From Nitrospirota bacterium (GTDB lineage Bacteria; Nitrospirota; Nitrospiria; Nitrospirales; UBA8639), in NCBI GenBank assembly GCA_020355985.1, contig CP070628.1:1199475-1213859 (forward strand): 14,385 bases of DNA. The letters are read 5' to 3'. The position numbers and the translations under genes were made by a program. The notes beneath the pieces were generated by a model that was given only the letters and a program-made list of their open reading frames with translations, made no database searches and was not told the origin of the DNA. Positions 7,796 to 13,149 of the stretch are shown piece by piece (position 1 is the stretch's first letter; each line of letters starts with the position of its first letter).

Positions 7796-7826
7796 CAGAT
7801 TTCACGACCTATATACATGAAATCTG
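7796..7826. repeat. 31-bp TATATA-centred palindrome, copy B (perfect arms)
   Basis: CAGATTTCA and TGAAATCTG form a perfect 9-bp inverted repeat around a 13-bp spacer that contains TATATA. Flanks GGTTTT (left) and ACATCCA (right) resemble those of copy A at 2511. No gene overlaps it. Confidence 0.75.
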
Positions 7827-7926
7827 ACATCCAACCGCCTCATTGAGCACCACACCCATTTGGTCTGAGATGTGGCGGCGAGAAACCCTCGAGTCAGTCC
7901 ACCGGAAGCAAGAAGGATTTGGCTTC

Positions 7927-7957
7927 CAGTTTTCATCTCTATATATGGTGAAAACTG
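7927..7957. repeat. 31-bp TATATA-centred palindrome, copy C (perfect arms)
   Basis: CAGTTTTCA and TGAAAACTG are perfectly complementary around a 13-bp spacer containing TATATAT. Arm length, spacer length and spacer composition equal copy B, 131 bp away, while arm bases differ in a compensated way (A to T on one side, T to A on the other). Confidence 0.75.
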
Positions 7958-8140
7958 ATAACCACTGTTGCGGTCTGACATCTCATATCCTGAACGAGGC
8001 CGCAAGCTATTGTTTTTGTTTGGATGTCACGTGAAAGCCACGTGAAGATATCCACGACATCTACTTTATCCAGACCGGTTGCGCTGAAGGAAGCACAAAC
8101 ACACTTTTTCTAAAGTTTTAATTTGCAACCTGAAGGCTCT

Positions 8141-8184
8141 TCTTAATCAGCGGTCCACAGGTTCGATCTCTGTACGTCCCACCA
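8141..8184 (+). other. 3' fragment of a tRNA-Lys(CTT) gene, candidate attachment-site scar
   Basis: The 44 bp fit standard tRNA numbering from position 33 to 76: T33, anticodon CTT, AA, stem half TCAGC, variable loop GGTCC, T-stem ACAGG, loop TTCGATC, T-stem TCTGT, acceptor strand ACGTCCC, discriminator A and CCA. The T-stem pairs fully with one wobble. The 5' part is missing: no GGGACGT acceptor strand or D-arm is found upstream, and the bases before the anticodon do not pair with TCAGC. Such 3' ends are typically left or duplicated when tyrosine-recombinase elements integrate at tRNA genes. No integrase is in the window. Confidence 0.7.
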
Positions 8185-8594
8185 ATACATTCAACGGCTT
8201 AGGTCGTTCCTACCTAGACCCTGTTTGCCATAAAACCTGTTTTAGATCTGTTTCTGGAAATCGGGCGGCTGCGTTTAGCGGTATTTCGTCAGCAGGGTTG
8301 AAGTTTTTTGACTATACGAGTACCCATTATCATCAGGAACGCAACCATCAAGGAAAAAGAAATAGGCTCTTGGTGCCACTGGCCCGTGCAGGGCACTCAG
8401 AGAGTAACTTGATACATCCTCGAGAAAGACTGGGTGCGTTGCTGAAATATTACTCCCGCGAGGCCGCATGAGTTGTTTGATCACACGGGGTTCGTTTTCC
8501 TGAGTTTCATCATCAGGGTTAAAGTTTTTCAAGCATTTGGGCAATTAATGGAGAAAGGTTCCTTCAGGACTCAATTTGAAAAAAGTCACCTCCT

Positions 8595-9188
8595 TTAAAG
8601 CGTTCCTGCCATCTCCCGATGCAATTGTTTATCTAATCTGGCCAGAAGAGGGATATGTTTGGAGCAATGAATATAGGCTTCTTCAACTTCCACAAGGACC
8701 CAACAGACGGATTGACGCCCCCCCTCTACCTTGATCTCTCGCAGCATTACTGAGGAGACGTTTGGCAATTGGGCCAGCTCATGATTTTCTAAAACTTGCA
8801 CCTTGCCATTGACATGCAGACCAACAGTTTTCTCAAAAAAATCAAAAAATACCATCCCAATATTAGGATTGTTCAACATATTGCCGACACTGGCCATGAC
8901 CCCATTTCCCTCAAATTCAGGATAAATGAGCCGTGTCGAATCTAATACCTGAACAAAGCCCGCCTTTCCCGCCCTCAATGAACAATCAGGTTTTCCCTGT
9001 TCATCCGCTGTCGCAATAAAGACCATTTCCTGTTGTTGAATGAAACCTTTCATTTCTTCATTCAACTGCTCCCCCCATTGTTTTTTATAAAAAGTTTGGG
9101 CTTGCTTCGTGGTCCCAAATTTGTGCTGCGCAAGCTGTTCAGCCAAAGAGCCGGTGTACGCAGCATCCTGTTTTCTTTGTTGCCTCAT
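8595..9188 (-). CDS. Pyridoxamine 5'-phosphate oxidase-like (PNPOx-fold) flavoprotein
   Basis: The product is 197 aa. The split-barrel flavin-binding pattern is clear: MVFIATADEQGKPDCSLRAG (residues 55-74) as the first two strands, LIYPEFEGNGVMASVGNML (87-105), NPNIGMVFFDF (108-118) and LHVNGKVQVLE (124-134). Members bind FMN, haem or F420; this subgroup, with an N-terminal helical region of about 40 residues, is usually annotated only as a PNPOx-family protein, and the substrate is unknown. ATG at 9188 has GAGGAG about 10-11 nt upstream, slightly long but the best choice. It stands alone, between the tRNA fragment and the terminator of the right-hand cassette, so it may be either passenger cargo of an inserted element or a resident gene. 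Confidence 0.8.
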   Translation of the reverse strand: MRQQRKQDAAYTGSLAEQLAQHKFGTTKQAQTFYKKQWGEQLNEEMKGFIQQQEMVFIATADEQGKPDCSLRAGKAGFVQVLDSTRLIYPEFEGNGVMASVGNMLNNPNIGMVFFDFFEKTVGLHVNGKVQVLENHELAQLPNVSSVMLREIKVEGGRQSVCWVLVEVEEAYIHCSKHIPLLARLDKQLHREMAGTL

Positions 9189-9329
9189 AATGATTACGCT
9201 CCTCTTGTTCCCTACTCCTTAATAAGACCCATTGCCCTGGAATGGCTTGTCAGGGCTTTAGAGCTAGTGATTGAGATGCCCATTTGAAACAAGTTGTATT
9301 GTGCAAGAATCCACAAATTTGGTTGCAAC

Positions 9330-9368
9330 AAAAAAAATCCTTTTGGTTAAAACCGCAAACCAAAAGGA
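9330..9368 (-). terminator. Strong Rho-independent terminator ending the right-hand minus-strand cassette
   Basis: On the minus strand TCCTTTTGGTT, a 9-nt loop and AACCAAAAGGA give a perfect 11-bp stem followed by eight T residues. It faces transcription from the cassette beginning at 14344 and shields the PNPOx gene from read-through. It lies 282 nt past the stop of the last cassette gene. Confidence 0.85.
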
Positions 9369-9585
9369 CCTCGTTGTCCATACTTACTTATTTTTTGACT
9401 ATGGGAGAGGAACATCATCGTCCTCTCAAAAATAGCTGCCAAAATTTATACAAGTTGAAAAACTATTGTGTCAAGTGGTATTTGCGAAAATATTAGCCTT
9501 TCTCATAAAAGTGGCTGGGTTTTAATTTAGGGAAACGTTTAGAGGCGGTATGCAAACAAAAAAGAGGAAGGTGTGACCCTTGCCA

Positions 9586-9636
9586 GTATGGTCAATCAAC
9601 TAACCAACCTTCTGATCACTCCCATCCCGATCCCGT
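9586..9636 (+). repeat. 51-bp direct repeat, copy 2 (hxlR 3'-end remnant)
   Basis: This is a diverged copy of 7589-7639; the longest shared runs are ACCTTCTGATCA and TCCCATCCCGATCC. It has no hxlR coding sequence upstream, so it looks like the tail of a lost second copy or a duplication made during a rearrangement. Confidence 0.65.
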
Positions 9637-9649
9637 ACGGCCAAAAAAC

Positions 9650-10039
9650 TCATCCGGCCTTGCGGGCTTCTTGCCGTAAAAAGCGTTTTGCAACCTTAAA
9701 GTCATTTTCAGTAACTGGGACGCGGATGAGATATTCTGCCGTGCTCAGCATGGCTTCATTAAACGTATGAAACTCCAGCCACCCCAAAAATTTAATCACC
9801 AAGAGCGCAAGGTCGATATCTGGATTGCCACCAGGAGCAACTCGGCGTTGATGATCCGCAAGCCACCAGGCGGCTGTTGTACAAATTGGGAATCGGCCGT
9901 CGTCTCTTCGAAATAGAGTGCCCTCAGACGTCCAACGCCGGATGCTTCTTTCAGAGGTTTGAAGAATCTCCGCAAGCTCCTGAATGTCAACGGCGGCTAA
10001 GGTGTCGACCAGGGTTAGACCAAATTCGAGTTTGCTCAT
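9650..10039 (-). CDS. Small helix-turn-helix protein (MerR/excisionase-like)
   Basis: The product is 129 aa. Residues 18-42 (DIQELAEILQTSERSIRRW, then TSEGTL) form a MerR/excisionase-type helix-turn-helix, followed by a positively charged wing-like part and an aromatic helix TTAAWWLADHQRR (54-66). The C-terminal half is helical and not recognised. Proteins of this kind act as excisionases, phage terminase small subunits or local regulators, all common on mobile elements. ATG at 10039 has AGAGG 4 nt upstream. It is the last gene of the minus-strand cassette before the terminator, 121 nt after the previous gene; that gap holds no clear signal. Confidence 0.62.
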   Translation of the reverse strand: MSKLEFGLTLVDTLAAVDIQELAEILQTSERSIRRWTSEGTLFRRDDGRFPICTTAAWWLADHQRRVAPGGNPDIDLALLVIKFLGWLEFHTFNEAMLSTAEYLIRVPVTENDFKVAKRFLRQEARKAG

Positions 10040-10160
10040 CTGTCCTCTTGTCTAGACATTAAGAAGGGGCCGGCGGACAGACCCCAAAAAAAATTATGAG
10101 TCGGGTCAAGACCTGCGCTGTGCGTCCCCGCAATACCGGCACCCGGTCAGGAAGGACCCG

Positions 10161-10484
10161 CTACATTTTTTCCTTCTCTCCATGCACCACCCGCATTTGA
10201 ATGTATTCGTCAATCTCGGGACATTCCTTCAGTAAGTCACGGGAAATGTAGGCCACATGGTTATGGTCAATTCGATAGGGCTCATCCCTGTGCCCCTCAA
10301 AGAATTCCTTGGAGCGGACATAATCCACTACGGCATTGATTGAGAAACGCTGCCGCCCTGCTACTAGCTTCAGGGCGGCGCCTTTAATGAGTGCAAACAC
10401 ATTGCCATTGTCAGCCTTCCACGCCAAATATTTCCGGTGAGTGCACATGTCAGTCAGTTGGGGTTTTCGCAATTGGTTTTTCAT
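10161..10484 (-). CDS. Small hypothetical protein typical of mobile elements
   Basis: The product is 107 aa and has no assigned function. The middle, NVFALIKGAALKLVAGRQRFSINAVVDYVR with YRIDHNHVAYISRDLLKECPEI after it, resembles a family of small phage and plasmid proteins with a pattern of a helical Phe-rich start, an Arg/Lys-Tyr-Ser turn and a final N-x-x-x-x-Y-x-R/S-x-L segment. This resemblance is from memory of the pattern, not from a search. No signal peptide or membrane segment is present; it is mainly helical and charged. ATG at 10484 has AAAGGA 6 nt upstream. It follows directly on the short frame at 10450-10632. Confidence 0.65.
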   Translation of the reverse strand: MKNQLRKPQLTDMCTHRKYLAWKADNGNVFALIKGAALKLVAGRQRFSINAVVDYVRSKEFFEGHRDEPYRIDHNHVAYISRDLLKECPEIDEYIQMRVVHGEKEKM

Positions 10485-10632
10485 GGTCGGTCCTTTCGGT
10501 GAATGAGGATGAATACCCCTCGTGGGGTCGAGGTGCTTTTGGTTGAAACCGTCCTATGGTTCGTGGATACCACAAGCCTATGAGGCTCAATAATATCGAG
10601 TACCCGGCTCTCAATCGTTCTTTAATGGTCAT
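10450..10632 (-). CDS. Possible 60-codon small protein, uncertain
   Basis: The frame begins MTIKERLRAG, has a short hydrophobic stretch YSILLSLIGLWY (11-22) and then a Pro/Ser/Arg-rich tail. ATG at 10632 has GAAGGGA 4 nt upstream, an acceptable ribosome binding site. It overlaps the next gene by 35 bp in another frame, which would allow coupling. No homologue is recognised. It lies directly behind the TGCGGATT repeat region and may be either a real membrane-touching small protein or a chance frame in a leader. Confidence 0.35.
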   Translation of the reverse strand: MTIKERLRAGYSILLSLIGLWYPRTIGRFQPKAPRPHEGYSSSFTERTDHEKPIAKTPTD

Positions 10633-10662
10633 GGTGTCCCTTCTTTTTGTGTATTGACGCTA

Positions 10663-10804
10663 AATCCGCAGAATCCGCAAAAACCATTGGTTCCACTATA
10701 AATCTTTTACACAGCTACCCTCTTACCCTCTCCCTATATACTTTTCTAAAAAGATTGACAGATAAACATATGGGTTTTGCGGATTTTGCGGATTAGGTGG
10801 AACC
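10663..10804. repeat. Inverted pairs of TGCGGATT iterons around an AT-rich core
   Basis: AATCCGCA occurs at 10663 and 10672, and its complement TGCGGATT at 10778 and 10787; each pair has a 9-bp period. GGTTCCAC (10689-10696) and GTGGAACC (10797-10804) add a second inverted pair. The roughly 98 bp between the pairs is AT-rich. The 176-bp gene-free gap it fills separates two cassette genes. Likely roles are an operator for a cassette regulator or a replication-origin element; the sequence alone does not decide. Confidence 0.7.
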
Positions 10805-10808
10805 CTTC

Positions 10809-11138
10809 TCATGGTGACTTCCCATCTTGAACCGGGGCATCTGGAACCCCCTTCACATAAGTAAGTGACACCCAAAGCCAGTCCGGCGGTTGACCCTCAG
10901 GGATAATCAGGGCAAGCTGCTGGTCAAGGTCAATCATCTCAACCTTGCCCACACATTCATCCCAAGAATAGTCGGTGGGAGATTTAATATGAGTCGGGAT
11001 GCGATATCGCACCCAATCACCAATATTTATTTCTGGGGGGGAAATTTTTAGGGGGAGGAAACATACCGCACAATTTTCCCACTGTATATTCACCACAGCC
11101 CCACACTGCCGACATGTTGAGACACCTGGTAATGACAT
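10809..11138 (-). CDS. Zinc-ribbon plus VRYRIP-domain small protein (paralogue of 12784-13149)
   Basis: The product is 109 aa. The N-terminus is a CXXC-10-CXXC zinc ribbon (C9, C12, C23, C26). The rest is a compact beta-rich domain: GDWVRYRIP (40-48), TDYSWDEC (55-62), GKVEMID (64-70), LALIIPE (75-81) and WLWVSLTYV (87-95). The domain is about 59% identical (33 of 56 residues by eye) to the C-terminal half of the protein at 12784-13149, which has a different N-terminus. The KOW/SH3-like strand pattern suggests nucleic-acid or protein contact but no function is known. ATG at 11138 is preferred, with GAGGGG 9 nt upstream; an in-frame TTG at 11147 abuts that site. The 5' end contains one GGAAAC word from the adjoining cluster. 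Confidence 0.72.
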   Translation of the reverse strand: MSLPGVSTCRQCGAVVNIQWENCAVCFLPLKISPPEINIGDWVRYRIPTHIKSPTDYSWDECVGKVEMIDLDQQLALIIPEGQPPDWLWVSLTYVKGVPDAPVQDGKSP

Positions 11139-11462
11139 ACCGTGCAACCCCTCTAAGAAACCCCGATGGAAACTTTTTGGTTTCCTGGGGTGAAACTTGT
11201 TTCCATAGGAGGAAACAATTTTTGTTCAATGTTCATGAGGGTAAACCTCATAAAGTTTCCTGTTTCCTCTGCGGCAAACCCCGCACAGGATTTAGGAAAC
11301 CTTCCCGATTTCGAGGAAACTTTTTAGGAAACCCGTAGGAAACCATCTGATTGGCTTCCTGAAATCGTTCTGATGAATTTGCTGGCATAATCACACCAAA
11401 TGCCCTTATTCCTTCCCCATTTCACTAAGAAACTCCTGGAAACCGTGGGGGGGACTCTCATC
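11139..11462. other. Intergenic region of about 320 bp dominated by GGAAAC repeats
   Basis: It contains the GGAAAC cluster (listed separately), the hairpin ATGAGG-GTAAA-CCTCAT (11234-11250), and a GC-rich imperfect hairpin around TGCGG/CCGCA (near 11267-11289). A minus-strand 44-codon frame starting at ATG 11388 (MPANSSERFQEANQ) crosses the repeats but has no ribosome binding site at a workable distance and is not called. No terminator was seen for the ATPase remnant. Confidence 0.6.
11168..11343. repeat. Iteron-like cluster of GGAAAC hexamers in both orientations
   Basis: Ten exact GGAAAC words lie in 176 bp: plus strand at 11168, 11211, 11295, 11315, 11327 and 11338, minus strand at 11180, 11199, 11255 and 11262. 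Two more flank the block at 11057 and 11438. About 0.1 would be expected by chance. Spacings of 11, 12 and 20 bp among the last four plus-strand words are close to helical turns, and GGAAAC/GTTTCC pairs form small palindromes at 11168-11185 and 11199-11216. Most copies extend to AGGAAAC. Confidence 0.82.
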
Positions 11463-11885
11463 TTAGTTAGTCGCCTTTATCTTTCGAATGAGTTTGGAGG
11501 CATACCCTTTTGTAATACCTAACTCTTCTGCCATCTCACTGGGGCTCGTCACGCCTTCCTCAAAGAGAGCAATAGCCTGTTCATGTTTAGATACCTCCAG
11601 GGTGGTCCACGTCCATTCGAGCCGCCCGTTCAACTCTTCTAATCTCACATCGAGGGGTTCGAGTTGAGCACCTTTGGCTGACCGGCACTTACTAAAGGAA
11701 ATTTCAAAGTGACATCCTTCCTGTGAGGAATAGGTAGGCGGGCGATGCAGCTGAATCACGGTATCAAGAGCATCTTCTCTCCCGGAGGTACCTCTCTGTT
11801 GGCCACCCTTCCCCGAATGGTGCACAAGCAAGACGGTAATTCCTCGATGCCGTAACCTCACCAGCCAGGCACCTATCGGCTCCCA
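11463..11885 (-). pseudogene. C-terminal remnant of a second RepA-like AAA ATPase
   Basis: The frame encodes the tail of an AAA_25/RepA-type ATPase: WEPIGAWLVRLRHRGITVLLVHH, then SGKGG and RGTSGREDALDTVI, a beta-rich part, and a C-terminal helix-turn-helix (EMAEELGITKGYASKLIRKI). The Walker A and Walker B regions that should precede this are gone. Upstream in this frame a TAG lies at 11918-11916, and the sequence there already belongs to the terminase-small-subunit-like gene in another frame. The only start in the conserved part, GTG at 11861, has no ribosome binding site. A deletion joining two genes at about 11,880-11,890 explains this best. Compared with the intact ATPase at 13139-14344 it is a paralogue, not a recent copy. 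Confidence 0.75.
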
Positions 11886-12360
11886 ATCCCACCAGCCGGG
11901 AAGCCAAAATATCTGCTAGGCCTAGCAACCGGTTTTTGAACACGGTCTCTCTGAGAACGAGTTCTTGCACAACCGTTTCCCGGTCAATGAGTTCCCCTTG
12001 TTTGATTTTGACATCCAGGCTTTTTTCTAGGGCCTTCCTTTCCCAATAGAGATCACGGGCCCGTTCGGCCTTGGAACTACGCATTGACCCACCACATGTT
12101 TCATTCTCCCGTGCTCCAAGTTGCAGTAGTTCTGTAACATTGAAGGCTCCATCCTTTCTTCGCATGATTTTTTTCTCCAAGAGCCATCGCCGTAAGGTTG
12201 TTAGTCGAACACCGGATAACCGAGACGCATCCTTGAACGTGAAGGCATAAATTGGGGCTTGCTTCGGTTGAAGGGTTTTCGCATTGACGGCACGCTTACG
12301 AGGTGAAGAAAGCTTGGTCGGCTTTTTGGATGGTTTTATGGCCCTCGTCTGGCTTTTCAT
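11764..12360 (-). CDS. HTH protein resembling terminase small subunit (Nu1-like), 3' end replaced
   Basis: The frame gives 198 aa. A basic N-terminus (1-35) leads into a MerR-like helix-turn-helix, YAFTFKDASRLSGVRLTTLRRWL (38-60), then a charged coiled-coil region, SKAERARDLYWERKALEKSLDVKIKQGELIDRETVVQELV (about 94-133), and a helix FKNRLLGLADILASRLVGL. This order is that of Nu1/terminase-small-subunit-like DNA-binding proteins. From about residue 158 the reading enters ATPase-derived sequence out of frame, so the last 40 residues (GADRCLAGEV to the end) are probably not native. ATG at 12360 has AAGGAA 7 nt upstream and overlaps the previous stop as ATGA, so it should still be translated by coupling. 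Confidence 0.68.
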   Translation of the reverse strand: MKSQTRAIKPSKKPTKLSSPRKRAVNAKTLQPKQAPIYAFTFKDASRLSGVRLTTLRRWLLEKKIMRRKDGAFNVTELLQLGARENETCGGSMRSSKAERARDLYWERKALEKSLDVKIKQGELIDRETVVQELVLRETVFKNRLLGLADILASRLVGLGADRCLAGEVTASRNYRLACAPFGEGWPTERYLRERRCS

Positions 12361-12749
12361 GCACTATTTCCTTCCCAGCCAAAATAAAACACGGATGGCG
12401 GGAGGGGTCCTGAGGAGTGACCCAAGTGCACCTGGCTCACCCATTTCCAAGGACCCCTGCTCCATTTTTTATCTTCCAAAACCTTGAGACTCTGAAATCT
12501 TCTGAATTTTCCCCCTAAACATCCCCTCAATAGGGCTACTCTTGCGGCGTTCTTTTTATCCAAGAACCTCATCCCAATAAGCCTCTTCAAAGATTGACTG
12601 TTGCATTTCCCTGGAACAACCAAGTGGGTGACTCTCTGGTCGGCTTCTGTTTGAATCACAGGCATTTTGCACCTCATTTCCAGGAGCAACACACGGCTGA
12701 CTACCGCAGACATGGTCTGTTCTATGTCTTGAATAAGTTCTTCGTTCAC
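12357..12749 (-). CDS. Small cassette protein of unknown function
   Basis: From GTG at 12749 the product is 130 aa. The first 60 residues look protein-like and helical (EELIQDIEQTMSAVVSRVLLLEMRCKM, then TEADQRVTHLVVPGKCNSQSLKRL); the rest is basic, Trp-rich and less convincing, so the 3' part may be degenerate. No family is recognised. GTG at 12749 has an excellent AAGAGGAGG 5 nt upstream; a longer frame from ATG 12791 would give 144 aa, but its Shine-Dalgarno site touches the ATG, leaving no spacing. The stop overlaps the next start as ATGA, and the start overlaps the stop of a 13-codon frame as GTGA, so this gene is tightly coupled on both sides. Confidence 0.55.
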   Translation of the reverse strand: MNEELIQDIEQTMSAVVSRVLLLEMRCKMPVIQTEADQRVTHLVVPGKCNSQSLKRLIGMRFLDKKNAARVALLRGCLGGKFRRFQSLKVLEDKKWSRGPWKWVSQVHLGHSSGPLPPSVFYFGWEGNSA

Positions 12750-12787
12750 CGCCACCTCCTCTTGTTTTTCGTCGTCCCGTTTTTCAT
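12746..12787 (-). CDS. Possible 13-codon coupling peptide MKNGTTKNKRRWR
   Basis: ATG at 12787 has AAGGAGG 4 nt upstream and overlaps the stop of the previous gene as ATGA. The frame ends in TGA that overlaps the GTG start of the next gene as GTGA. The Shine-Dalgarno site of that next gene lies within it. It may serve only to pass ribosomes on, or it may be chance if ATG 12791 is the true start of the downstream gene. Confidence 0.35.
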   Translation of the reverse strand: MKNGTTKNKRRWR

Positions 12788-13149
12788 ACATCCTCCTTCG
12801 GTGTTGCTATGGGGTGGACGTAAACCATGTTGACCCAGAGCCAGGGAACATCCCCAGCTTCCGGAATAATCAGAGCTAAATGCGATTGGTGGTCAATCAT
12901 TTCCACCACCCCCTCACATTCTTTCCAGGAATAGTCTGTGGCATTCCTGATATTGATAGGGATGCGATACCGCACCCGTTGGCCACAACGAACAGGGAAG
13001 TCTTCCACTACCCGAATTTTTTCTGGGGCTTTTTGAAGGAGTAGGCGTACAGCCTTCTCTGGCCAGGTCACCCGCTGGCCTGGCTCGAAGGCGACGGAAC
13101 CCCAGGTTTTCGTTTTAAGCCTGAGAGGTTGCAAGACTTCAAACGTCAA
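12784..13149 (-). CDS. VRYRIP-domain small protein (paralogue of 10809-11138)
   Basis: The product is 121 aa. Residues 55-112 carry the same domain as the zinc-ribbon paralogue: CGQRVRYRIP (55-64), TDYSWKEC (71-78), VVEMID (81-86), LALIIPE (91-97) and WLWVNMVYV (103-111). The N-terminal half differs: KTWGSVAFEPGQRVTWPEKAVRLLLQKAP, with no zinc ribbon. No function is assigned. The start is TTG at 13149; GAGGAGG lies 9 nt upstream, inside the ATPase 3' end, and the two frames overlap by 11 bp, so translation is coupled to the ATPase. Pairing of an ATPase with this domain occurs again, in decayed form, at 10809-11885. Confidence 0.72.
   Translation of the reverse strand: MTFEVLQPLRLKTKTWGSVAFEPGQRVTWPEKAVRLLLQKAPEKIRVVEDFPVRCGQRVRYRIPINIRNATDYSWKECEGVVEMIDHQSHLALIIPEAGDVPWLWVNMVYVHPIATPKEDV

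Larger units (their letters stand above)
7612..8594. other. Gene-poor boundary region of about 980 bp
   Basis: No convincing gene is present. In order it holds the hxlR terminator (7686-7708), a small inverted repeat CACTGA/TCAGTG (7721-7739), two perfect 31-bp palindromes (7796 and 7927), two CACGTG words near 8028-8043, the tRNA-Lys 3' fragment (8141-8184), a TAGGT/ACCTA hairpin just after it, and a weak direct repeat around CAGGGTTGAAGTTTTTT (8290-8312 and 8510-8532). A minus-strand 89-codon frame (8275-8544) starts with TTG, has no ribosome binding site and resembles nothing known; it is probably chance. Confidence 0.6.
9189..9649. other. Intergenic region of about 460 bp with terminator and repeat fragment
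   Basis: It holds the probable PNPOx promoter area (not resolved), the strong minus-strand terminator at 9330-9368, AT-rich sequence without recognisable genes, and the second copy of the hxlR 3'-end repeat (9586-9636). A plus-strand 70-codon frame (9284-9496) runs through the terminator and is not credible. Confidence 0.6.

Noticed and set aside
8028..8043. Two CACGTG words 5 bp apart as an operator
   Set aside because: CACGTG is itself a palindrome, no promoter or gene start is nearby, and two copies alone are weak evidence.
8070..8184. Complete tRNA gene
   Set aside because: No 5' acceptor strand, D-arm or paired anticodon stem can be found; only positions 33-76 fit.
8275..8544. Minus-strand frame of 89 codons in the boundary region
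   Set aside because: It starts with TTG without a ribosome binding site, has no recognisable motif and lies across a weak direct repeat.
9284..9496. Plus-strand frame of 70 codons
   Set aside because: It crosses the strong minus-strand terminator, has low-complexity AT-rich composition and no ribosome binding site.
10066..10098. GGGG/CCCC hairpin next to eight A residues as a terminator for the minus-strand cassette
   Set aside because: The A-run is on the wrong side: on the minus strand the T-run precedes the hairpin, and the stem is only 4 bp.
11168..11343. CRISPR array
   Set aside because: The GGAAAC words are six bases long, irregularly spaced and in both orientations; there are no repeat-spacer units and no cas genes.
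11254..11388. Minus-strand 44-codon frame (MPANSSERFQEANQ start) in the GGAAAC cluster
   Set aside because: No Shine-Dalgarno site at a workable distance, and its codons are produced by the repeats.
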